Positions 1 to 6,219 of a stretch of DNA of 6,237 bases are shown here, in pieces. Location: positions 1 to 6,237 of the forward strand of contig JABFSV010000209.1 of assembly GCA_013140405.1 (NCBI GenBank), read 5' to 3'. This DNA is from Methyloglobulus sp. (GTDB lineage: Bacteria > Pseudomonadota > Gammaproteobacteria > Methylococcales > Methylomonadaceae). Within the stretch, counting starts at the first letter, position 1. Each line of letters starts with the position of its first letter. The notes below the pieces were generated by a model. It was not told the origin of the DNA, made no database searches, and worked only from the letters and a program-made list of their open reading frames with translations. Both the position numbers and the translations under genes were made by a program.

Positions 1-1241
1 GACTTATCCATCAGGTCTGGTGCGTTATAGGAAATTTCTTCCAACAAACGCTCAAGGATGGTGTGCAGCCGTCTTGCACCGATGTTTTCGGTTTTTTCAT
101 TCACCTGCCAACCCATTTCAGCGATACGTTTAATGCCATCGCTTGAAAAGCTCAGATTAACGCCTTCGGTTGCTAACAATGCTGAATACTGTTCCGTTAA
201 TGAGGCATTGGGTTCGGTCAGGATGCGGACAAAATCATCAGCCGATAAGGCGCTGAGTTCGACACGGATAGGAAAGCGGCCTTGCAATTCGGGTATCAGG
301 TCGGACGGTTTGGTCAGGTGGAACGCACCAGAGGCAATAAACAAGATATGGTCTGTTTTGATAACGCCATATTTGGTGCTTACCGTGCTGCCTTCTACCA
401 AGGGCAACAAGTCACGCTGTACGCCCTCTCGCGAGACTTCGCCACCACCACTGTAATCGGAACGCTTGCAGATTTTGTCGATTTCGTCCAGGAACACGAT
501 GCCGTTTTGCTCGACGGCTTCAACAGCTTTAACTTTAATGTCTTCATCATTGACAAGTTTTGCGGCTTCTTCTTCCTGCAATACTTTCAAGGCTTTGACA
601 ATTTTCATCTTGCGGGGTTTGGTGCGAGCGGAACCCATGTTTTGGAACATACCTTGCAATTGGCTGGTCATTTCTTCCATGCCCGGCGGTGCCATGATTT
701 CAACGCCCATCGGCATCATATTGACATCGACTTCGATTTCTTTGTCGTCCAGATCGCCTTCACGCAATTTTTTACGCATTTTTTGGCGGGTGGATTGTGC
801 GCTATCCGACATCATGCCGCCATCTGCACCGGGCAGTAAAATATCCAGGATTCGGTCTTCAGCGGCATCAAAAGCACGGGCTTGGACTTTCTCCATTTCC
901 GACATCCGCATCATTTTGACGGCAGTATCAGCCAGGTCTCGGATAATCGACTCGACATCACGACCCACATAACCGACTTCGGTGAATTTGGTGGCTTCTA
1001 TCTTGATAAACGGGGCGTTCGCCAAACGCGCCAACCGCCTAGCTATTTCAGTCTTTCCTACGCCCGTTGGGCCTATCAGTAAGATATTTTTCGGCGTGAT
1101 TTCGTCACGCATAGATGGATCAACATGCTGCCTACGCCAGCGGTTTCTGAGGGCAATAGCCACAGAGCGTTTGGCATCGGCCTGACCAACAATGTGTTTA
1201 TCCAGTTCGCTAACTATTTCTTTAGGGGTCATTGGGTTCAT
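1..1241 (-). CDS. hslU: HslU (ClpY), ATPase subunit of the HslVU protease; 3' end cut off by the window edge
   Basis: HslU is the hexameric AAA+ unfoldase that feeds proteins into the HslV chamber in the cytoplasm. Translating the minus strand from the ATG at 1241 gives 413 codons plus 2 bases; the family is about 440-450 residues, so roughly 30 C-terminal residues lie outside the window, including the tail that docks into HslV. Visible motifs are Walker A GPTGVGKT (residues 57-64), the pore loop GYVG (90-93), a charged I-domain (about 110-240) with [14 protein letters not shown], Walker B with VFLDEID (249-255), sensor 1 in FIASGAF (301-307), the arginine-finger segment LQGRFPIR (319-326) and sensor 2 GARR (388-391). 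No key residue is missing. The start lies 4 nt after the hslV stop with a weak GAG upstream. A second ATG at codon 4 is possible, but no ribosome-binding site precedes it. Identity is near certain. Confidence 0.97.
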   Translation of the reverse strand, partial: MNPMTPKEIVSELDKHIVGQADAKRSVAIALRNRWRRQHVDPSMRDEITPKNILLIGPTGVGKTEIARRLARLANAPFIKIEATKFTEVGYVGRDVESIIRDLADTAVKMMRMSEMEKVQARAFDAAEDRILDILLPGADGGMMSDSAQSTRQKMRKKLREGDLDDKEIEVDVNMMPMGVEIMAPPGMEEMTSQLQGMFQNMGSARTKPRKMKIVKALKVLQEEEAAKLVNDEDIKVKAVEAVEQNGIVFLDEIDKICKRSDYSGGGEVSREGVQRDLLPLVEGSTVSTKYGVIKTDHILFIASGAFHLTKPSDLIPELQGRFPIRVELSALSADDFVRILTEPNASLTEQYSALLATEGVNLSFSSDGIKRIAEMGWQVNEKTENIGARRLHTILERLLEEISYNAPDLMDK

Positions 1242-1245
1242 GCGC

Positions 1246-1791
1246 TTACTCGTTGGGTTCCGTGTCTAATTCTTCAATCCGTAGATTATGGTTGGTGTAA
1301 ATGCAGATGTCGGCGGCTATCTTTAGGGATCGTTCGACGATTTCGCGTGCGCTGAGGTCGGTGTTTTCGAGTAATGCCCGTGCGGCGGCTTGGGCAAATG
1401 ATCCGCCTGAACCGATTGCCATCAAGTCAAACTCAGGTTCGATAACGTCGCCGGTGCCGGAGATGATGAGTGAGGTTTTAGCATCGGCAATAGTAAGCAG
1501 GGCTTCCAATTTGCGTAAGGCACGGTCTGTGCGCCAATCCTTAGCCATTTCTACAGCAGCACGGGTTAGGTTGCCACGATGTTTTTCCAGCTTGCCTTCA
1601 AAGTGTTCAAATAAGGTAAAAGCATCAGCGGTTGCGCCAGCAAATCCAGCGATGACTTTGTCATGGTAAAGACGGCGGACTTTACGCGCATTGCCTTTCA
1701 TTACAGTGTTGCCCATCGTGACTTGTCCGTCACCACCGATGACGACCTTATCGCCACGGCGTACTGATAGTATGGTTGTTCCTCTAAACAC
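1246..1791 (-). CDS. hslV: HslV (ClpQ), threonine protease subunit of HslVU
   Basis: HslV is the proteolytic double-hexamer of the HslVU complex, a bacterial proteasome relative that degrades misfolded and regulatory proteins. The 181-residue product is full length. It starts with a four-residue leader (MFRG) before the Thr-Thr that forms the mature N terminus, so the predicted nucleophile is Thr5 after cleavage of the Gly-Thr bond. Using mature numbering, Asp17 (GGDGQ), Lys33 and Ser124 (IGSGG) are all present, as are the conserved blocks [23 protein letters not shown] and AKDWRTDR. The start codon is GTG. It is fixed by an in-frame TAG four codons upstream and by a TAGGA ribosome-binding site 7 nt before it; the next in-frame Met would remove the active site. 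The stop is 4 nt before hslU, so the two genes form one operon. Identity is near certain. Confidence 0.97.
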   Translation of the reverse strand: MFRGTTILSVRRGDKVVIGGDGQVTMGNTVMKGNARKVRRLYHDKVIAGFAGATADAFTLFEHFEGKLEKHRGNLTRAAVEMAKDWRTDRALRKLEALLTIADAKTSLIISGTGDVIEPEFDLMAIGSGGSFAQAAARALLENTDLSAREIVERSLKIAADICIYTNHNLRIEELDTEPNE

Positions 1792-1806
1792 TTTCGTATC
1801 CTAAAT
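1792..1806 (-). promoter_or_regulatory. Ribosome-binding site of hslV
   Basis: On the minus strand TAGGA is followed by 7 nt (TACGAAA) and then the GTG at 1791. The TAG of this site is itself an in-frame stop, so translation cannot begin further upstream. This decides the non-ATG start of hslV. Confidence 0.75.
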
Positions 1807-1826
1807 TTCCGAATTAGCTGACAATT

Positions 1827-1847
1827 TTACCTTGTCTGTGTAGGTAA
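1827..1847. repeat. 6-bp inverted repeat upstream of hslV
   Basis: TTACCT (1827-1832) and AGGTAA (1842-1847) are perfect inverted arms around a 9-nt spacer. The repeat ends about 36 bp before the hslV start and overlaps the only -10-like hexamer nearby (TAAAAT on the minus strand). It could be an operator or a small stem in the hslV leader, but six base pairs can arise by chance. Confidence 0.3.
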
Positions 1848-1852
1848 TGTGG

Positions 1853-1880
1853 AAAAAATCACAACAATTAATATTGTGAT
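1853..1880 (-). terminator. Possible weak intrinsic terminator of the cre operon
   Basis: On the minus strand ATCACAA, a 9-nt loop and TTGTGAT form a perfect 7-bp stem (1880-1858), followed by a run of six T (1858-1853). The placement, after creC and before hslV, suits a terminator. The stem has only two G-C pairs, so it would be weak and partial read-through into hslVU is possible. The dyad could instead be a protein-binding site, since its TGTGA-type arms resemble half-sites of CRP-like regulators. Confidence 0.35.
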
Positions 1881-1906
1881 GGCGCTTTGTCGGTTTTTTA
1901 TCGGAG

Positions 1907-1922
1907 GTGAATGAATGGTTAA
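1907..1922 (-). promoter_or_regulatory. cre-tag-like direct repeat (possible CreB binding site)
   Basis: The minus strand reads TTAAC-CATTCA-TTCAC, which matches 9 of the 10 defined bases of the CreB recognition element TTCAC-N6-TTCAC known from E. coli and Aeromonas. It sits after creC and about 115 bp upstream of the hslV start. The linkage to a CreB-like regulator makes it notable. A 9-of-10 match somewhere in 6 kb is not rare, however, and no clear promoter lies beside it. Confidence 0.3.
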
Positions 1923-1936
1923 TAGAGTTGATAGTT

Positions 1937-1953
1937 AATTTCTGTTAGAAATT
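1937..1953. repeat. 7-bp inverted repeat downstream of creC
   Basis: AATTTCT (1937-1943) and AGAAATT (1947-1953) are perfect inverted arms around a 3-nt loop (GTT). The repeat lies about 50 bp after the creC stop. No T-run follows on either strand, so it is not a standard intrinsic terminator. It could protect the 3' end of the creC message from exonucleases, or have no role. Confidence 0.3.
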
Positions 1954-2003
1954 CTTACGCCTGTGACTAAATGGCTTTCGACCGAAAATTTAAAAAATAC
2001 GAA

Positions 2004-3602
2004 TTAAGCGATGTCCGCTAACTTTAGCGATAGCAGAAATAAAGCGCCTTGCTCAGAAGGCAATAATTCAATTTTTCCTTGATAAGCCTTAAGTAAAGAC
2101 AACGTGATAGCTAAACCCAATCCAGTGCCTCCTGTACTTCTTCGGGTGGTAAAAAAAGGTGTAAAAACCCTGTTCTGATTGTTTGGGGATATGCCATCAC
2201 CATTGTCATGCAGCTGGATTTCGAGGATATTGCTCTGTTGTATTGCGCTAATTTCTACTTGTTGTGAGTTGTGTTGAACACTGTTTTCCAAAAGATTGTA
2301 GAGTGCCATTTCCAGGACTTCCGGGGCTACCGCTAAAACGTAATTGGGCAATTGCGGGTAATGCAAGCTCAAGCCACGGTCTGAAAATTGGCTTTGCAAC
2401 TCATCCAAAACCTCATGCAAATGGCAATTTTTTTGGCTAGTTTCAATAGCGTCAGCCCGGGCCAGTTCCAAAAGCCGATTGACCAATTGCTTGAGGCGCA
2501 AGGTGTCAGCCAATAGATTGTCTATAAACCGTTGCTGTCGTTCTTTGGTCATCGTATCAATGTGATCATGCAGCAACTCCAGTGCGCCTTGGATAGACGT
2601 TAGAGGCGTTTTGAACTCATGCGACATATGGGTAGCAAAACGCCGTAGGTATTCGGTACGTTCGGTCAACGCGTGCGACATGCTGACAAAACTTTCCGAT
2701 AGTTGCGCCACTTCGTAGGTGACTGGATTTTTCAACGGTTCGATTTGTTTCTGCTCACCTTGCCGGATGCGGTGGGTTTGCTTGATCAGCTCACGTATCG
2801 GCCTTGAAATTGAAGATGACACAAAGGCGACCAGAAAGCCGACTAACATCAACAAAATCAATGAAACGACAAAGACTTTTTCTTTAACAGCATACAGGTG
2901 TTTAATAATATTTTCTGGCGTACGAGAAAGGTATAACACGCCTTGCAAATGCTGATTTTCAACAATGGGAAATGCCACAAAAACCCGGATTAACGTACCA
3001 CGGCTAATTGAATATAAGGGCGGAGGCGGTTGATCGGACAAGCGTTGCCGTATCGCACTGGCGTATTTGCCTTGTAATGCGCGCTTGACTTCTGGGATAT
3101 GTGCGAGCGATAAACCCAGTTCTTCACGTCCGGCAATCACTGTGCCATTTAGATCTAACAGACGTATTCCCGATAGCGTAACGTGTTGAGTATCCCGCAT
3201 GACTCGGTTTAACTGGACACCTATCTTCTGTGCAATAGCATCAACTGATAGCTGTGCCGATACTGCTTCTGGCCTACGTGATTTAATCGGGTTGATTAAA
3301 CTCAAGGTTGGGATAATCGGCTGGTAGTCTGAATCCGGTTGCGGAAGATTGGGCAAGAGTTTGCCGTAGATCGTGCCTTCAGGTTGCAGATTGCGGGTAA
3401 GCAACCGAAAGCCTGCCGCTAACGCAGCGGATTGTGAAATCAACTCGCGCTCGGTTTGTTGCACCAATTCATTTTCATAAATACGGAAAAAATACAAACC
3501 ACCTAGCGGTAATGCCAAGACCATCAGCATCACTAAGAGCAGGATATTACGAAGCCGAAATAGCCGATGTTTTACCAGCGGAAAGCGGGCATTTATTGGC
3601 AT
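2004..3602 (-). CDS. creC: CreC-like membrane sensor histidine kinase
   Basis: This inner-membrane sensor kinase should autophosphorylate and pass phosphate to the regulator encoded just upstream. In the 532-residue protein, TM1 is about 17-39, a periplasmic sensor about 40-241, TM2 about 242-263 and a HAMP linker from about 264 (SRPIREL). The HisKA box SHEFKTPL carries the phospho-acceptor His328 and an E-x-x-T phosphatase motif (Glu329-Thr332). The ATPase domain has the N box NLLENSVQHN (436-445), G1 DNGDGI (466-471), F box FTPFFTT (480-486) and G2 GGTGLGLAI (491-499), so it looks active. The sensor's distal part (about 141-187, with LDLNGTVIAG) resembles a PAS/Cache-like fold. Its ATG lies inside the end of the regulator gene (10-nt overlap) with no ribosome-binding site, suggesting coupled translation. 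E. coli CreC is about 470 residues; the extra length is mostly periplasmic. The creC name rests on the creB and creD context; kinase function is certain. Confidence 0.88.
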   Translation of the reverse strand: MPINARFPLVKHRLFRLRNILLLVMLMVLALPLGGLYFFRIYENELVQQTERELISQSAALAAGFRLLTRNLQPEGTIYGKLLPNLPQPDSDYQPIIPTLSLINPIKSRRPEAVSAQLSVDAIAQKIGVQLNRVMRDTQHVTLSGIRLLDLNGTVIAGREELGLSLAHIPEVKRALQGKYASAIRQRLSDQPPPPLYSISRGTLIRVFVAFPIVENQHLQGVLYLSRTPENIIKHLYAVKEKVFVVSLILLMLVGFLVAFVSSSISRPIRELIKQTHRIRQGEQKQIEPLKNPVTYEVAQLSESFVSMSHALTERTEYLRRFATHMSHEFKTPLTSIQGALELLHDHIDTMTKERQQRFIDNLLADTLRLKQLVNRLLELARADAIETSQKNCHLHEVLDELQSQFSDRGLSLHYPQLPNYVLAVAPEVLEMALYNLLENSVQHNSQQVEISAIQQSNILEIQLHDNGDGISPNNQNRVFTPFFTTRRSTGGTGLGLAITLSLLKAYQGKIELLPSEQGALFLLSLKLADIA

Positions 3603-4285
3603 GGATTGAGTTTATAGCCTACGCCGTGGACAGTCTCAATGATGGCAGGGCAACCCGCTTCTGAAAATTTCTGCCGAATGTGGCGTATGTGGCTATCAAT
3701 GGTGCGGTCACTGACATAAACATGATGGTCGTAGGCTTTGCTCATAATGTTGTCGCGGCTAAACACCTGATTCGGCTGGTTGGTCAGCAGAGTTACTATG
3801 GAAAATTCAGTTGCGGTGAGATTGATGGACTGTCCATCCCAGCTCGCAATGTGCTGTTCTGGACAGATTAGTAATTTGCCGTGTTCAATCTGAGTGGTCG
3901 GTAGCGCGGCTTTTTCAGGAGTGGGCCTACGTTTAAGGATAACGTTAATTCGCGCCACCAACTCGCGTGGGCTAAACGGTTTGGTAACATAATCATCCCC
4001 GCCGATTTCCAACCCCAGGATACGGTCGATTTCATCATCCCTTGAAGACAGGAACAAGATGGGGACATCCGATGTCTTGCGGATTTCTCGGCAGACCTCC
4101 AAGCCATCCAGCTCCGGCATGTTGATGTCCAGCACGATCAAGTCATGGGCTGCCTCAGAAAACTGGCCTAATGCTTCACGACCATCGCCAGCCAGCATAA
4201 TTTTCATACCCGCTTTCTCAAGCGCAAAGCTAATCACCTCGCGGATATGGGCATCATCATCAGCAACTAGAATATGTTTGGTCAT
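3593..4285 (-). CDS. creB: CreB-like OmpR-family response regulator
   Basis: This cytoplasmic DNA-binding regulator should be phosphorylated by the kinase encoded next to it. The 230-residue product has the usual two-domain layout. The receiver (about 1-120) has acidic residues Asp9-Asp11 (VADDD), the phospho-acceptor Asp53 (IVLDINMP), Ser80 in the switch position (LFLSS) and Lys102 (TKPFS). The OmpR/PhoB winged helix (about 130-228) contains LTATEF, the recognition-helix segment SDRTIDSHIRHIRQKF (192-207) and the C-terminal hairpin VHGVGYKL. All phosphotransfer residues are intact. The gene starts 3 nt after the peptidase stop and overlaps the kinase by 10 nt. No purine-rich ribosome-binding site precedes its ATG. 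As an OmpR-family regulator it is certain; assignment to CreB comes from its neighbours creC and creD and should be confirmed by phylogeny. Confidence 0.9.
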   Translation of the reverse strand: MTKHILVADDDAHIREVISFALEKAGMKIMLAGDGREALGQFSEAAHDLIVLDINMPELDGLEVCREIRKTSDVPILFLSSRDDEIDRILGLEIGGDDYVTKPFSPRELVARINVILKRRPTPEKAALPTTQIEHGKLLICPEQHIASWDGQSINLTATEFSIVTLLTNQPNQVFSRDNIMSKAYDHHVYVSDRTIDSHIRHIRQKFSEAGCPAIIETVHGVGYKLNPCQ

Positions 4286-4288
4286 GGC

Positions 4289-4816
4289 TTATTTTGCGAT
4301 TTGTAAAAAAGCATTGGGGTCAAGGTAAAACATTTTTTTCCATGCCTGAGGCAAATTGGGATTGTACTGGCTGAGTATAGGGAAAAGGCTGCTAATCGCA
4401 AAATGCAAGTGTGGTGGCTTACCTTGCGCGTTGCCCGTACTGCCAACCGTACCGAGAACTTCACCTGTGTTTAGCCATTGTCCTGTTTGTGCAGCAATGT
4501 CTCTCAAGTGCGCGTAATAATAGAACCGCCACTTGCCGCCCAGTATCAACACGACATTTCCACCCATCGCAATATTGCCGGAAAAAACCACTAAGCCGCT
4601 GGTTGCTGCCAATACCGGCGTGCCTTCCTTGGCGAATATGTCTATGCCTTTATGTACTCCCGACCGTCCCCATGGATAGTACCAAAATGAGACTGGATTC
4701 CAGTCTTTAATCGTTGCGCCAGCGACAGGGATTCGGTGGCTCTCAGTGACAATAAAACCACTCAAGAAGATCAATAATGAGCCCATCAACAAAGTCTTTC
4801 TGGTTAGAATTGTCAT
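4289..4816 (-). CDS. M23 (LytM-type) zinc metallopeptidase, predicted peptidoglycan endopeptidase
   Basis: M23 peptidases cleave peptide cross-links in peptidoglycan. The 175-residue protein has a short basic N terminus and a hydrophobic segment (about 8-24) without a clear signal peptidase site, so it is probably exported and perhaps stays anchored to the inner membrane. The catalytic domain is nearly the whole remainder. HKGID gives zinc ligands His55 and Asp59, and PHLHF gives catalytic His136 and ligand His138. YAHL gives the second catalytic histidine, His103. GTVGSTGNAQG (122-132) is the usual glycine-rich turn. No LysM, SH3 or coiled-coil region is present, so this is a minimal, apparently active enzyme rather than a degenerate EnvC/NlpD-type activator. 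The end has an extra stretch (about 142-168, with WKKMFYLDP) before the final helix. It lies 2 nt after creD and 3 nt before creB, without a ribosome-binding site. Exact substrate is unknown. Confidence 0.92.
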   Translation of the reverse strand: MTILTRKTLLMGSLLIFLSGFIVTESHRIPVAGATIKDWNPVSFWYYPWGRSGVHKGIDIFAKEGTPVLAATSGLVVFSGNIAMGGNVVLILGGKWRFYYYAHLRDIAAQTGQWLNTGEVLGTVGSTGNAQGKPPHLHFAISSLFPILSQYNPNLPQAWKKMFYLDPNAFLQIAK

Positions 4817-4818
4817 GA

Positions 4819-6186
4819 TTAAGCGGTTGGTGATGAGGTTTCATTCTGTTTGGTCAAAGCATACCAATCCAAATGACGTGTTAGTAGCATCAACATCGAC
4901 AATACGGCAAAAATAAGTACACTGCCCATCAGCAAAGCGGTTTCCTCTGCCTGCAAGATGACATACAGCAGGGTATAAAGGGTTGCAAGGCCCGCTCCTA
5001 GCATCAATCCGAGTTTGCTGCTACGCAGGATACCGCCGAAATACACAGTCAATAATACTGTGCTGGCAACCGCGCCGATACTGTAAGCCAACAAAAACGA
5101 AATATGTTCGGACAGCGAAATCAACAACAAATAAAATACCAATAACGCCATGCCGACCAGTGTGTATTGGATCGGGTGAATACGCAGATTTTTTAACAAT
5201 TCCAATAAAATCAACACCACAAAGGTCAGGGTGATGAATAAAAAGGCATACTTGATGCTGCGTTCGGATTGTTGGTACACATCGACAGGCTGAATCAACT
5301 CAAATCCTACCGTCTTATCCATCAACCTGTAGCATTCACCCTTACGGCATGAATCCAGCACGCCAGCAATGTTGTATGAAAACGAAGAAGCCCGGCATTT
5401 TGCGGTAAAACCTTGTTCTGTTATGTCACGGGTGTCGGGTAATAATTCGCCAGTAAAACTGGGGTCAGGCCAGTTAGCAGATAACTGAATGGAGGTGTCG
5501 TCCGACAATGGCGCGAAATTTATCGAGCGCATTCCCTTTAAATCCATAGTAAAAGCAAAGGGTAGGGGCTTATTTTGTTCGAGATTAATTTCAGGTAATT
5601 TGGCAAACATGCCCGCTTCCGTTCCAGGCAATTGGCTGCCTGGTTGAAAAGGAATTTTGACATTGCCCCATTTTAGGCTGGGCGGGGCGGCAATGCCACG
5701 TTGGTCACGAACCAACACCGATAAATACGGCTTACCCCAAACTATCTTGTTTTCCTTGTTTCGTTCTAGTAAATCGACTAAAGACTGAAAATTGAACTCA
5801 CCATTTATTTCTAAGTTGCTGGTATAAATAGGTATTCCATAAATTCCCCGATACCGCATGGAGCTTTCCAGCTTGCTGTTTACCGTTAACTGTTTGGGAA
5901 TAACGTACAGCTTATCTTCTGTAGTCACTTCTTTGATTATTTCTTTTTGAAACTTTCCTTTAGAAGCAATTTTTTCTTTGACACTGTAAGTCAATTTATA
6001 AGGCAGCACAAATACCGGCCCTGCCAAGGTTTGATCGCCGGGCCAGCTTTGTCCGATACTGGTATAGGCTTGTTGCCGCCAGCCTAGCCGTTCATAGATG
6101 AGATCGGATAAAAACGAGCGCGGAATCAACAATGCGATGATTAGTGCAAAAATAATGCTGAGCTTGAAATAAAAACTATTTTTCAC
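4819..6186 (-). CDS. creD: CreD-family inner membrane protein
   Basis: CreD is an inner-membrane protein induced by CreBC; its activity is unknown, though it is linked to envelope integrity and, in some species, beta-lactam and colicin E2 responses. The 455-residue product matches the family in length and layout. It has one N-terminal membrane segment (about 7-23), a large periplasmic domain (about 24-311), then five segments near 312-331, 340-358, 363-383, 391-411 and 415-436. Family hallmarks are the QPVDVYQQSERSIKYAFLF block (299-317), RIHPIQYTLVG (335-345), LISLSEH (355-361) and LTRHLDWY (435-442). The start is GTG, chosen because AAAGGAG lies 7 nt upstream; the next in-frame Met (110) would remove TM1. 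It is the first gene of the visible operon. An unusual patch with three cysteines (264, 280, 285) lies near the end of the periplasmic domain. Confidence 0.94.
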   Translation of the reverse strand: MKNSFYFKLSIIFALIIALLIPRSFLSDLIYERLGWRQQAYTSIGQSWPGDQTLAGPVFVLPYKLTYSVKEKIASKGKFQKEIIKEVTTEDKLYVIPKQLTVNSKLESSMRYRGIYGIPIYTSNLEINGEFNFQSLVDLLERNKENKIVWGKPYLSVLVRDQRGIAAPPSLKWGNVKIPFQPGSQLPGTEAGMFAKLPEINLEQNKPLPFAFTMDLKGMRSINFAPLSDDTSIQLSANWPDPSFTGELLPDTRDITEQGFTAKCRASSFSYNIAGVLDSCRKGECYRLMDKTVGFELIQPVDVYQQSERSIKYAFLFITLTFVVLILLELLKNLRIHPIQYTLVGMALLVFYLLLISLSEHISFLLAYSIGAVASTVLLTVYFGGILRSSKLGLMLGAGLATLYTLLYVILQAEETALLMGSVLIFAVLSMLMLLTRHLDWYALTKQNETSSPTA

Positions 6187-6190
6187 AAGA

Positions 6191-6219
6191 TGTCTCCTTT
6201 GGTTTATGGTCAGGAGACA
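6191..6219 (-). promoter_or_regulatory. Perfect 8-bp inverted repeat covering the creD ribosome-binding site
   Basis: In the creD leader TGTCTCCT (6219-6212) is followed by a 13-nt loop and then AGGAGACA (6198-6191). The arms are exactly complementary and half G+C, and the second arm contains the AGGAG core of the Shine-Dalgarno sequence, so an RNA hairpin would hide it. As DNA, the same dyad could be an operator. Which applies cannot be told from sequence alone. If RNA folding matters, the whole operon could be affected, because the genes behind creD appear translationally coupled. Confidence 0.55.
6194..6200 (-). promoter_or_regulatory. Strong Shine-Dalgarno sequence of creD
   Basis: AAAGGAG on the minus strand lies 7 nt before the GTG start at 6186. 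It is the best ribosome-binding site in the window and fixes the creD start. Six of its seven bases (all but the one at 6199-6200 edge) approach or fall in one arm of the inverted repeat at 6191-6219, with AGGAG fully inside the arm. Confidence 0.85.

Larger units (their letters stand above)
1792..2003. other. Intergenic region between the cre operon and hslVU
   Basis: This 212-bp AT-rich gap is the only sizeable non-coding stretch in the window. It must contain the end of the cre transcript and any separate hslVU promoter. I see three short inverted repeats, one cre-tag-like site and the hslV ribosome-binding site. I do not see a good sigma-70 pair at 16-18 bp spacing, nor the sigma-32 pattern (CTTGAA then CCCCAT) that drives hslVU in E. 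coli. The nearest -10-like element is TAAAAT on the minus strand, without a matching -35. Confidence 0.6.

Noticed and set aside
58..972. Overlapping plus-strand open frames of 132, 185 and 168 codons
   Set aside because: They lie antisense to hslU, which is unmistakable here, and their translations show no recognisable domain or ribosome-binding context.
1230..1232. Alternative hslU start at the second ATG (codon 4)
   Set aside because: No purine-rich site precedes it, and the first ATG gives the close 4-nt coupling with hslV.
1301..1669. Plus-strand open frame of 122 codons
   Set aside because: Antisense shadow of hslV.
1903..1938. Plus-strand GGAGG followed 7 nt later by a seven-codon frame (MVNRVDS), as in a leader peptide
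   Set aside because: No gene follows on the plus strand, so there is nothing for it to control. The GGAGG is part of the cre-tag-like segment and is probably chance.
1976..1987. Short palindrome TTTCG-AC-CGAAA after creC
   Set aside because: The loop would be too small for the full stem and no T-run follows; likely chance.
1792..2003. Heat-shock (sigma-32) promoter for hslVU
   Set aside because: Expected from E. coli, but no CTTGAA plus CCCCAT pair at suitable spacing is present. CGCCAT at about 1882-1887 on the minus strand has no matching upstream element.
4411..4710. Plus-strand open frame of 99 codons
   Set aside because: Antisense shadow of the M23 gene, with low-complexity translation and no family resemblance.
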